Source of the DNA: Dehalococcoidia bacterium UBA4060
Lineage (GTDB): Bacteria > Chloroflexota > Dehalococcoidia > GIF9 > UBA5629
DNA: 24,818 bases
NCBI GenBank assembly: GCA_002383665.1
Contig: DFZI01000076.1
Span: 11,302-36,119 of the forward strand
Reading direction: 5' to 3'
The notes under the pieces were generated by a model. It was not told the DNA's origin and did no database searches. It saw only the letters and a program-made list of their open reading frames with translations. Below, piece by piece: positions 16,187 through 22,829 of this stretch. How positions within the stretch are numbered: the first letter of the stretch is position 1; every line of letters starts with the position of its first letter. The position numbers and the translations under genes are program-made.

Positions 16187-16657
16187 TTACTCGCTTAGCA
16201 ATGCAACCGCTTCGGCCGCTATACCTTCACCCCTGCCCGTAACTCCAAGGCCGTCTGTGCTCTTTCCTTTGATCATCACATCTTCGACATCCATACGCAG
16301 CGCAGCAGCTATTTTAGTTCGCATTTCATTCACATATGGTGCGATCATGGGTGCCTGAGCGATTAAAACGCTATCGATATTGTTTACCCTGTAGCCCCTG
16401 GATGCAACCAGCCTGCCGACATGCCCCAATAAATGAATGCTGGAAGCACCCTTATGTTGTGGATCACCCGTGGGAAATTGCTGTCCGATATCGGGCAAGG
16501 CGGCGCCACCGAGCAGCGCATCAATAATGGCATGCACCAGCACATCGGCATCGCTGTACCCGTCCAATCCCATCTCAAACGATATCTCGACACCACCCAG
16601 TATCAGCTTCCTGCCTTTTACCAGTGGATGCAGATCATATCCAATTCCTACCCTCAT
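16187..16657 (-). CDS. ispF: 2-C-methyl-D-erythritol 2,4-cyclodiphosphate synthase
   Basis: IspF closes the cyclodiphosphate ring in the non-mevalonate (MEP) isoprenoid pathway. With the ATG at 16657 the protein has 156 residues and begins MRVGIGYDLHPL. Metal ligands D8, H10 and H42 sit at the same positions as in the E. coli enzyme. DIGQQFPTGDP (56-66) and the C-terminal TDGLGVTGRGEGI are family hallmarks. The longer frame from a TTG at 16678 overlaps ispD and is rejected because AGGCAGG lies just before the ATG. ispF begins four bases after the ispD stop, so the two are coupled. Confidence 0.97.
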   Translation of the reverse strand: MRVGIGYDLHPLVKGRKLILGGVEISFEMGLDGYSDADVLVHAIIDALLGGAALPDIGQQFPTGDPQHKGASSIHLLGHVGRLVASRGYRVNNIDSVLIAQAPMIAPYVNEMRTKIAAALRMDVEDVMIKGKSTDGLGVTGRGEGIAAEAVALLSE

Positions 16658-16661
16658 TGTT

Positions 16662-17330
16662 TCACCTGCCTTTGGCAATCATTTCGGCCAGCAATAGATC
16701 GTCCTTCGTCGTGACCTTTATATTTTCGTAATCCCCGGGATAGAGCTTGACCCTGTATCCCGCCTTCTCAACTATGCTGGCATCATCGGTGACTTCACTG
16801 TCGATCAGCTCATAGGCCTTCCTCAGTATGTCCAGACGGAAGACCTGCGGCGTTTGTACGACCCTCAGACGACTACGGATGAGTGTTTGCGTCACAATCT
16901 CGTTATCATCGACCAGCTTTATCGTATCCTTGACATCGGTACAGGCCGCGGCTGCACCCGTCTCTTCAGCAGCCTTAATGCCATCATCTACCAGCTTTTC
17001 CGTCAGGAAAGGCCGCGCCCCATCATGTATCAATACCCAGTCACTCTTGCTTATAGATATCAGCCCGTTCTTGACCGAGTCCTGCCTTCTTTCCCCACCA
17101 GCACAGATAGCAGTGATCTTGGACCACCTGTTTTTTTTCATAAGGTCACGTCCGACATCTACTTTATCCTTATGTAAAACAAGTACAATCTCATTAATCA
17201 GTCCGCTGTTCTGTAAAACATCTATTGGCCATGACACCATAGGCTTGTCACCCAGGCCTATGAAGGTTTTATCAGCGCCCATGCGGTGCCCGATGCCTGC
17301 AGCAACCACCACTGCTGCAACCTTAGCCAT
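16662..17330 (-). CDS. ispD: 2-C-methyl-D-erythritol 4-phosphate cytidylyltransferase
   Basis: IspD transfers CMP from CTP to MEP, the step two reactions before IspF. The 222-residue protein begins MAKVAAVVVAAGIGHRMG, the nucleotide-binding loop of the family, followed by K and LGDKPMVSW. WVLIHDGARPFL replaces the common VHDAARP by one glycine. QTPQVFR and EVTDDASIVE are typical. The ATG at 17330 overlaps the end of radA by eight bases; the longer frame to 17399 would run into radA and adds no conserved sequence. With ispF directly downstream, two consecutive parts of the MEP pathway are encoded together. Confidence 0.96.
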   Translation of the reverse strand: MAKVAAVVVAAGIGHRMGADKTFIGLGDKPMVSWPIDVLQNSGLINEIVLVLHKDKVDVGRDLMKKNRWSKITAICAGGERRQDSVKNGLISISKSDWVLIHDGARPFLTEKLVDDGIKAAEETGAAAACTDVKDTIKLVDDNEIVTQTLIRSRLRVVQTPQVFRLDILRKAYELIDSEVTDDASIVEKAGYRVKLYPGDYENIKVTTKDDLLLAEMIAKGR

Positions 17331-18732
17331 CGTTAGCCTCTGCCTGTTCCTTCTTCCTGGAGCTTTTCTCAAGACCGAGACGTAGCGCCACTGATACATT
17401 GTCGGCCTTGATTATCTCCATGCTGTCAAGGCTATCCGAGAGCTTCCTGACTGCTGACGGTACGATGCAACGTGTGAAACCCATGCGGGCTGCCTCCATA
17501 ATACGCCTCTCAACTTGAGGCACAGGTCGCAGCTCACCACTGAGGCCGATTTCGCCTATAGCCACCGTTCCGGGTACCGAACGTGCATCCTTGAAGCTGG
17601 AGGCAATGGCCAGTGCCACACCCAGGTCAGCGGCCGGCTCCGAGATTTTGATCCCGCCCGTGACATTCACTATCACATCCTGATTATACAGGCCAACACT
17701 GGCCCGCCGGGTAAGCACGGCGGTGATCAGCAACAGCCGGTTGAAGTCCATCCCATTGCTGATACGACGAGGTGGTCCATAGGTGGATAGGCTGGTTAGC
17801 GCCTGAATTTCGACGAGGAGCGGTCGGCTACCCTCGAGTGTCGGCACTGCCATAGCGCCTATTGCACCATTGACATACGATTCAAGAAAATACTGGGAGG
17901 GGTTGGGCACCTCCTTTAATCCCAGCGCACTCATCTCAAATACGCCTACCTCATTGGTGGATCCGAACCTGTTTTTAGCGCTACGCAGTATGCGATAGCT
18001 GTTGAACGACTCGCCCTCCAGATAAAGAACCACATCAACGATATGCTCTAACGCTTTGGGTCCAGCGATAGAACCATCCTTGGTCACATGGCCGGAGATA
18101 AAGACAGGCACACCCGTCTTCTTGGCCCATCTCAGCAAATGCAAGGTACATTCACGTATCTGGTTGATGCTGCCGGGAGCGCCTGTAATGTCATCAAGAT
18201 AAACGGTCTGTATGGAGTCGACCACAACCAGCGCCAGAGACATGCTCTCCAGCCTGGCCATGATATTTTCCATGTTGGTTTCCGGATATATATACAGACG
18301 GTTTCCGTCCACCCCCAACCTCTCAGAGCGCATCTTGAGCTGCTGAGCAGATTCCTCGCCTGAGATATATACAACCTGGCCATCACCGCGTGTGACTACA
18401 TCGGAAACCTGTAGAAGCAGGGTGGATTTGCCGATGCCCGGATCGCCGCTGATCAGAACTACAGAGCCATTGACCAGACCCCCACCCAGCACACGGTTAA
18501 GCTCTTCGATAGGAAATGATATCCTGGCGTAGGCATCCTTCTGTACACGTGATAGTTCCTGAGGGGCGGCAATGTTTTCGGAAGGAAGGTTAACTTTATT
18601 TCGGGAGATGGCAACAACGGTCTCCTCCATGCAGTTCCATTCCTGGCAGGCAGGGCAACGGCCCTCCCACTTGGAGGTCTCCTTGCCGCAATTGCGGCAG
18701 ACGTATACAGTTCTGGTTTTTTGCTTTTCCAT
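17323..18732 (-). CDS. radA: DNA repair protein RadA (Sms)
   Basis: RadA is a RecA-like, Lon-related helicase that promotes branch migration during recombinational repair. The 469-residue protein has a four-cysteine zinc finger (C12, C15, C26, C29), Walker A GDPGIGKST (96-104), and the RadA-specific KNRFG motif (253-257). A C-terminal Lon-protease-like domain (VNVTGGIKISEPAADLGVA and beyond) is present without an obvious catalytic dyad. It follows clpC across a strong terminator, so it probably has its own promoter, but none with both boxes was found. ispD overlaps its last eight bases. Length and motifs are standard. Confidence 0.97.
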   Translation of the reverse strand: MEKQKTRTVYVCRNCGKETSKWEGRCPACQEWNCMEETVVAISRNKVNLPSENIAAPQELSRVQKDAYARISFPIEELNRVLGGGLVNGSVVLISGDPGIGKSTLLLQVSDVVTRGDGQVVYISGEESAQQLKMRSERLGVDGNRLYIYPETNMENIMARLESMSLALVVVDSIQTVYLDDITGAPGSINQIRECTLHLLRWAKKTGVPVFISGHVTKDGSIAGPKALEHIVDVVLYLEGESFNSYRILRSAKNRFGSTNEVGVFEMSALGLKEVPNPSQYFLESYVNGAIGAMAVPTLEGSRPLLVEIQALTSLSTYGPPRRISNGMDFNRLLLITAVLTRRASVGLYNQDVIVNVTGGIKISEPAADLGVALAIASSFKDARSVPGTVAIGEIGLSGELRPVPQVERRIMEAARMGFTRCIVPSAVRKLSDSLDSMEIIKADNVSVALRLGLEKSSRKKEQAEANDG

Positions 18733-18796
18733 GCGACTGTTAGTGGATACCTGTAATGACTTAAAATAATATCAGTTTAACAGGCAAAATGATACA

Positions 18797-18829
18797 AAAA
18801 AGGGTGGGAACATAGTTCCCACCCTTTTT
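18797..18829. terminator. Strong intrinsic terminator after clpC
   Basis: A 15-base stem (AAAAAGGGTGGGAAC at 18797-18811 with its exact complement at 18815-18829) around a three-base loop, flanked by A and T runs. It lies 18 bases past the clpC stop on the minus strand and can also act on the plus strand. Confidence 0.93.
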
Positions 18830-18846
18830 ATAATTTCCATTCTGAC

Positions 18847-21366
18847 TTATGAACTGCTATCCCCAAGCAAGTGATTGCTCTCACCTGGTAGCAGTCTGCT
18901 CTCGGCTCCAGCTACAACTGCTTCTTCCATCTTGCGGATGACGATCTTCTCACCATCATAATCAATGAGCACATTGGAGCCAACATCAAACTCGCCACGC
19001 AATATCTGCTCCGAAAGTTTATCCTCAACTTCCTGTTGTATCACACGTCTCAATGGCCGTGCACCAAAATGAGGGTCATAACCCTTTTCGCCAAGATAGT
19101 CTCTGGCAGCAGGAGATATCTCAAGAGTAATCATTTTCTCCTGCATGGAACTGATGGTCTCTTTGAGCATCAGGTTGACGATCTCCCGAATGTGCTCTTT
19201 AGTCAGGGCATGGAAAACGATAGCTCCATCAATGCGGTTGAGGAACTCTGGTCTGAACTTGCGTTTCATTTCAGCCAGCACCTTTTCCTTCATCTTCTCA
19301 TAGGCGACATGTCTGTTTTTTTCCTCGTCACCCTGAGTGTTAAAACCTATTGAAGTATCACGTTTGATTAGCTCTGCACCCACATTAGATGTCATAACCA
19401 GGATAGTATTGCGGAAGTCCACCCGCCTGCCCTTGGCATCAGTCAGATGGCCATCGTCCATGATCTGCAGCAATATATCATAGACATTGGGATGTGCCTT
19501 CTCTATCTCATCGAGCAATATCACCGTGTAAGGGTTGCGCCTGACGGCCTCGGTAAGCTGACCGCCTTCCTCATACCCGATATATCCAGGAGGGGCACCC
19601 ACCAGACGGGCTACATTATGCTGTTCCATGAACTCTGACATATCCAGCCTGATCATGGCATCTTCACTGTTGAACATAAACTTGGCTAACGCCTTCACCA
19701 GGGCAGTTTTGCCTACGCCTGTAGGACCAAGGAAGATAAAGCACCCCATGGGGCGCCTGGATTCCTTCAAGCCAGCGCGTGACCTGCGTACCGCCCTGGC
19801 GATAGTAACGATTGCCTCATCCTGCCCCACGATAGTCTCGTGGATGACATCCTCCATTTTAAGCAGCCTTTCTGATTCATCCACAGTCAGGCTGGAGACC
19901 GGGATGCCGGTCCACATGCCGACCACTTCGGCAATATCCTCTTTAGTAACGATGGGGACTTCTTTTTTCTGGGTATCCTGCCATTGCTGCTCCATGTTCT
20001 TGACCTTTGCCTGGAGCTGCACCTCACGGTCCCTCATCTCGGCTGCCATCTCATACTGCTGTGAAGCAATGGCATTGTCCTTGTCACGGCGGAGGTTTTC
20101 CAGTGCCTTCTGCGCTTCGGCAATGCTAATGGGTACAACACCCTTTTTGATCCTGACACGTGAAGATGCCTCATCCATAATATCGATGGCTTTATCCGGC
20201 AGAAACCGGTCAGGGATATAGCGAGCCGCCATCGATGCCGCGGCCACCAGGGCTTCATCGTGAATTATCAGCTTGTGATAATCCTCATAATGATGCTTGA
20301 TACCCTTGAGGATAGCTATGGTTTGCTCAACTGTCGGCTCAGCGACCTGAACGGGTTGGAAACGCCTTTCCAGTCCGGCATCTTTCTCAATGTATTTGCG
20401 GTATTCATCCAGCGTGGTAGCACCGATGAACTGTATCTCACCCCTGGATAACGATGGCTTGAGTATGTTGGAGGCATCAACAGCACCTTCGGCAGCACCT
20501 GCGCCCACTATAGTATGCAGTTCATCGATAAATACTATGCAATTGCCGGCGCTCTTGATCTCGTCGAGCACTTTCTTCAGTCGCTCTTCAAACTCGCCGC
20601 GATACTTGGTACCGGCCACCAACGAGCCGATATCCAGTGTTACCAGCCGCTTGTTGACCAGAGGCTCAGGTATATCACCGGACACGATCTGTTGTGCCAG
20701 TTTGGACACAATAGCCGATTTACCCACACCCGGCTCACCTATAAGAGCAGGGTTGTTTTTGGTGCGACGGCTGAGTATCTGGATAATTCGCTCACATTCC
20801 TTCTCTCGTCCAACGATATTATCCAGCTTGCCACTGCGGGCAAGACTTGTAAGATCCACACCCAGTTGGTCAAGGATGGGGGTGCGTGCGCCCTCCTTGC
20901 TGACTGCTCTGGCCTGTCCACCGCTCTGATTAAGCAGTTTGTTAACCTCTACCAGCACACGCTCGAGCGTTACGCCCAAGCTCTCCAGAACGCCGGCGGC
21001 CGATCCTTCCCGCTCTCTTAACAGCCCTAGGAGCAAGTGCTCCGTGCCAATATAGCTGTGATTCAAACGCCTGGCTTCGTCAACAGCCAGCTCGATCACT
21101 TTCTTAGCCCTGGGAGTAAGCCCCACCTCATTTGTATTCGGTCGGCCACCCCTGCCTACAATAAACTCCACTGCCGACCTTACTTTGCCAACCCCTACAC
21201 CCAGGTTGGAAAGCACCTGACTCGCAACACTGTCCTCCTCAGCAATAAGGCCAAGCAGTATATGCTCTGTATCAATATAATTGTGGCCGAAATGCTGAGC
21301 CTCTTCCTGTGCACGCGTAAGTGCCCTACGGGCACGCTCAGAAAACTTTTCAAATCTACTTGCCAT
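18847..21366 (-). CDS. clpC: ATP-dependent Clp protease ATP-binding subunit ClpC
   Basis: HSP100 unfoldase that feeds proteins to ClpP. The 839 residues comprise two N-terminal Clp repeats (about 1-145), AAA-1 with Walker A GEPGVGKSA (210-218) and Walker B CIVFIDE (276-282), a UVR-type middle segment (about 420-465, containing QQYEMAAEMRDRE), and AAA-2 with Walker A GPTGVGKT (547-554) and VILLDE (615-620). The UVR middle region and length mark ClpC rather than ClpB or ClpA. GAGG five bases before the ATG is a good ribosome binding site. Unlike Bacillus, no ctsR, mcsA or mcsB precedes it; a 5S rRNA gene lies upstream. A leader palindrome and near-consensus promoter suggest its own regulation. 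Confidence 0.97.
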   Translation of the reverse strand: MASRFEKFSERARRALTRAQEEAQHFGHNYIDTEHILLGLIAEEDSVASQVLSNLGVGVGKVRSAVEFIVGRGGRPNTNEVGLTPRAKKVIELAVDEARRLNHSYIGTEHLLLGLLREREGSAAGVLESLGVTLERVLVEVNKLLNQSGGQARAVSKEGARTPILDQLGVDLTSLARSGKLDNIVGREKECERIIQILSRRTKNNPALIGEPGVGKSAIVSKLAQQIVSGDIPEPLVNKRLVTLDIGSLVAGTKYRGEFEERLKKVLDEIKSAGNCIVFIDELHTIVGAGAAEGAVDASNILKPSLSRGEIQFIGATTLDEYRKYIEKDAGLERRFQPVQVAEPTVEQTIAILKGIKHHYEDYHKLIIHDEALVAAASMAARYIPDRFLPDKAIDIMDEASSRVRIKKGVVPISIAEAQKALENLRRDKDNAIASQQYEMAAEMRDREVQLQAKVKNMEQQWQDTQKKEVPIVTKEDIAEVVGMWTGIPVSSLTVDESERLLKMEDVIHETIVGQDEAIVTIARAVRRSRAGLKESRRPMGCFIFLGPTGVGKTALVKALAKFMFNSEDAMIRLDMSEFMEQHNVARLVGAPPGYIGYEEGGQLTEAVRRNPYTVILLDEIEKAHPNVYDILLQIMDDGHLTDAKGRRVDFRNTILVMTSNVGAELIKRDTSIGFNTQGDEEKNRHVAYEKMKEKVLAEMKRKFRPEFLNRIDGAIVFHALTKEHIREIVNLMLKETISSMQEKMITLEISPAARDYLGEKGYDPHFGARPLRRVIQQEVEDKLSEQILRGEFDVGSNVLIDYDGEKIVIRKMEEAVVAGAESRLLPGESNHLLGDSSS

Positions 21367-21378
21367 GGTAACCTCAAA

Positions 21379-21394
21379 ATACAGTGTACTGTAT
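21379..21394. promoter_or_regulatory. Palindromic operator candidate in the clpC leader
   Basis: ATACAGT (21379-21385) and ACTGTAT (21388-21394) form a perfect inverted repeat with a two-base centre. It lies about 10-25 bases downstream of the predicted clpC start and just before the ribosome binding site. It matches neither the CIRCE element nor a CtsR tandem heptamer. A repressor site is inferred. Confidence 0.5.
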
Positions 21395-21410
21395 ATATGT
21401 TGTATTAAGA

Positions 21411-21439
21411 ATTATATGTTGAACATTTATTCAAGTCAA
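21411..21439 (-). promoter_or_regulatory. clpC promoter
   Basis: On the minus strand TTGACT (21434-21439) and a perfect TATAAT (21411-21416) are 17 bases apart, close to the vegetative sigma consensus. The predicted start is near 21404, giving a leader of about 38 bases. Confidence 0.8.
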
Positions 21440-21500
21440 AGATGTGGGGCTTCAAACAGACCTGAATTATACTGAGGTAATAAATGAAAGGAATTAAAAA

Positions 21501-21622
21501 GCCTCTGGCAGTGGCATATTTTCCCAAGGAATCCCTCCCTCAGTATCGTCTGCGCTGAAGCGTTTCACTTCCGTGTTCGGGATGGGAACGGGTGGTGCCG
21601 CTTCGCTCTAACCACCAGAGGA
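21501..21622 (-). rRNA. rrf: 5S ribosomal RNA
   Basis: On the minus strand the sequence contains the conserved 5S core CCCATCCCGAACACGGAAGT followed by GAAACGC. The two ends pair as helix I: CCTCTGG (minus-strand 5' end, 21615-21621) with CCAGAGG (21502-21508). Length of about 121 bases is normal. Five T residues follow at the 3' end and probably terminate transcription. Neither 23S nor 16S is adjacent: ruvB lies upstream and clpC downstream, so the gene is a solitary 5S. End positions are accurate to a few bases. Confidence 0.95.
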
Positions 21623-21635
21623 CTTACTGCGCTAT

Positions 21636-21664
21636 AGTCTATATTATAAATCCTATGCTGTCAA
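21636..21664 (-). promoter_or_regulatory. Promoter of the 5S rRNA gene
   Basis: Consensus TTGACA (21659-21664) and TAGACT (21636-21641) are 17 bases apart on the minus strand. Transcription would start around 21629, a few bases before the mature 5S end. It lies in the short space after ruvB and supports independent expression of the 5S gene. Confidence 0.7.
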
Positions 21665-21670
21665 ATTGAT

Positions 21671-22708
21671 CTAAAACAGGCTGGCCTGGGCTGATTGGCC
21701 TTTCCTGTACTTGAAGCCCAGATGTTCATAAGCCAGGCGTGTTGCTACGCGGCCACGCGGTGTTCTCTCAATGAAGCCAAGCTGCAAAAGATAAGGCTCG
21801 TAGACACTCTCGATAGTGTCGGATTCCTCGCTTATGGAGGCAGCTATGGTATCCAGCCCGACAGGGCCACCATCAAACTTCTCAATGATAGTCCTGAGCA
21901 CCTTGCGGTCGATCTCATCAAGCCCCAGGTTATCAACTTCAAGCTTGCCCATGGCTTCCAGTGTCAATCCGGCAGTAACCGTTCCATCAGATTTGACCTG
22001 AGCGTAATCACGTATACGTTTAAGCAAGCGGTTGGCTACGCGGGGTGTTCCACGGGCACGGCACGCGATCAGGCTGATGCTCTCATCATCGATCTTCAGA
22101 TTTAATATCCGCGCCGAACGCTTGATGATAGCCACCAGTGACGCGTCATCATAGAAGTCCAGCCGATGCACCGAGCCAAACCTGTCCCTGAGCGGAGAAC
22201 TCATAGCTGCATATCTCGTGGTAGCGCCAATCAGTGTAAAACGGGGCAGGCTGAGTCGCAGGCTCCTGGCACCGGGACCCTTGCCTAAAATGATATCAAG
22301 AGCATAGTCCTCCATAGCAGGGTAAAGTATTTCCTCCACAACACGGCTCAGTCGGTGAACCTCGTCTATAAAGAGAACATCACCCTTTTGCAGATTAGTC
22401 AGAATAGCAGCCAGATCACCCGGCCTCTCGATGGCAGGGCCGGAGCTGACCTTGATGTTTACGCCCATCTCACCAGCTATAATAAAGGCCAGCGTAGTCT
22501 TTCCCAAGCCGGGTGGCCCATAGAGCAATATATGGTCGATAGTCTCACCGCGCTTCTGTGCGGCTTTGATGCTAATCTCCAGATTTTCCTTGACTTTCTG
22601 CTGACCGATAAAATCACCCAGCTTCTTCGGTCTGAGGTTGGCATCGAGCATAGCATCATCCGGACTAAGTTTAGCCGACACTACGCGTGGAGTTTGTTCT
22701 TCCTGCAT
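21671..22708 (-). CDS. ruvB: Holliday junction branch migration helicase RuvB
   Basis: RuvB is the hexameric motor of the RuvAB complex that drives Holliday junction migration. With the ATG at 22708 it has 345 residues, the usual length. LRPKKLGDFIGQ is the family N-terminal signature. Walker A is GPPGLGKTT (64-72), Walker B is VLFIDEVH (111-118), sensor I is GATTR, and the C-terminal winged-helix part ends with GFIERTPRGRVAT. An upstream ATG at 22747 would add 13 residues that do not resemble RuvB. A TATAAT lies about 27 bases upstream of the chosen start, without a good -35. ruvA and ruvC are not nearby. The gene sits between the rpoC terminator and the 5S gene. Confidence 0.97.
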   Translation of the reverse strand: MQEEQTPRVVSAKLSPDDAMLDANLRPKKLGDFIGQQKVKENLEISIKAAQKRGETIDHILLYGPPGLGKTTLAFIIAGEMGVNIKVSSGPAIERPGDLAAILTNLQKGDVLFIDEVHRLSRVVEEILYPAMEDYALDIILGKGPGARSLRLSLPRFTLIGATTRYAAMSSPLRDRFGSVHRLDFYDDASLVAIIKRSARILNLKIDDESISLIACRARGTPRVANRLLKRIRDYAQVKSDGTVTAGLTLEAMGKLEVDNLGLDEIDRKVLRTIIEKFDGGPVGLDTIAASISEESDTIESVYEPYLLQLGFIERTPRGRVATRLAYEHLGFKYRKGQSAQASLF

Positions 22709-22780
22709 ATCTATCCCATTCCACAGATTAGTAGCATTATAACACACGTACTAAAAAATCCAGTCCCGCAGATATAATAC

Positions 22781-22813
22781 AAACTGCCCCCGGCTTCAAA
22801 GCCGGAGGCAGTT
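22781..22813 (-). terminator. Hairpin terminator after rpoC
   Basis: AAACTGCC and GGCAGTTT arms extend into CCGGCT and AGCCGG with one T-G wobble, giving a stem of about 15 base pairs and a four-base loop. It begins 17 bases past the rpoC stop. The T-rich tail (TTTGTATT) is weak, but position and stem strength fit an intrinsic terminator for the rpo transcript. Confidence 0.75.
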
Positions 22814-22829
22814 TCAGCAGTTAAAAAAA

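Noticed and set aside
16828..17385. 185-residue plus-strand frame opposite ispD and radA
   Set aside because: Antisense shadow of two well-identified overlapping genes.
17331..17399. Longer ispD start inside radA
   Set aside because: The extension is the radA 3' end read in another frame; the conserved nucleotide-binding loop starts at the ATG at 17330.
19628..20221. 197-residue plus-strand frame opposite clpC
   Set aside because: Composition is Ser-rich and typical of antisense reading; clpC on the other strand is complete and conserved.
21379..21394. LexA, CIRCE or CtsR site in the clpC leader
   Set aside because: The dyad has the wrong arm sequence and spacing for each; it is reported only as an operator candidate of unknown type.
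22709..22747. Longer ruvB start with 13 extra residues
   Set aside because: The extra residues are encoded by a TATAAT-containing stretch that looks like promoter sequence, and RuvB normally starts near the chosen ATG.
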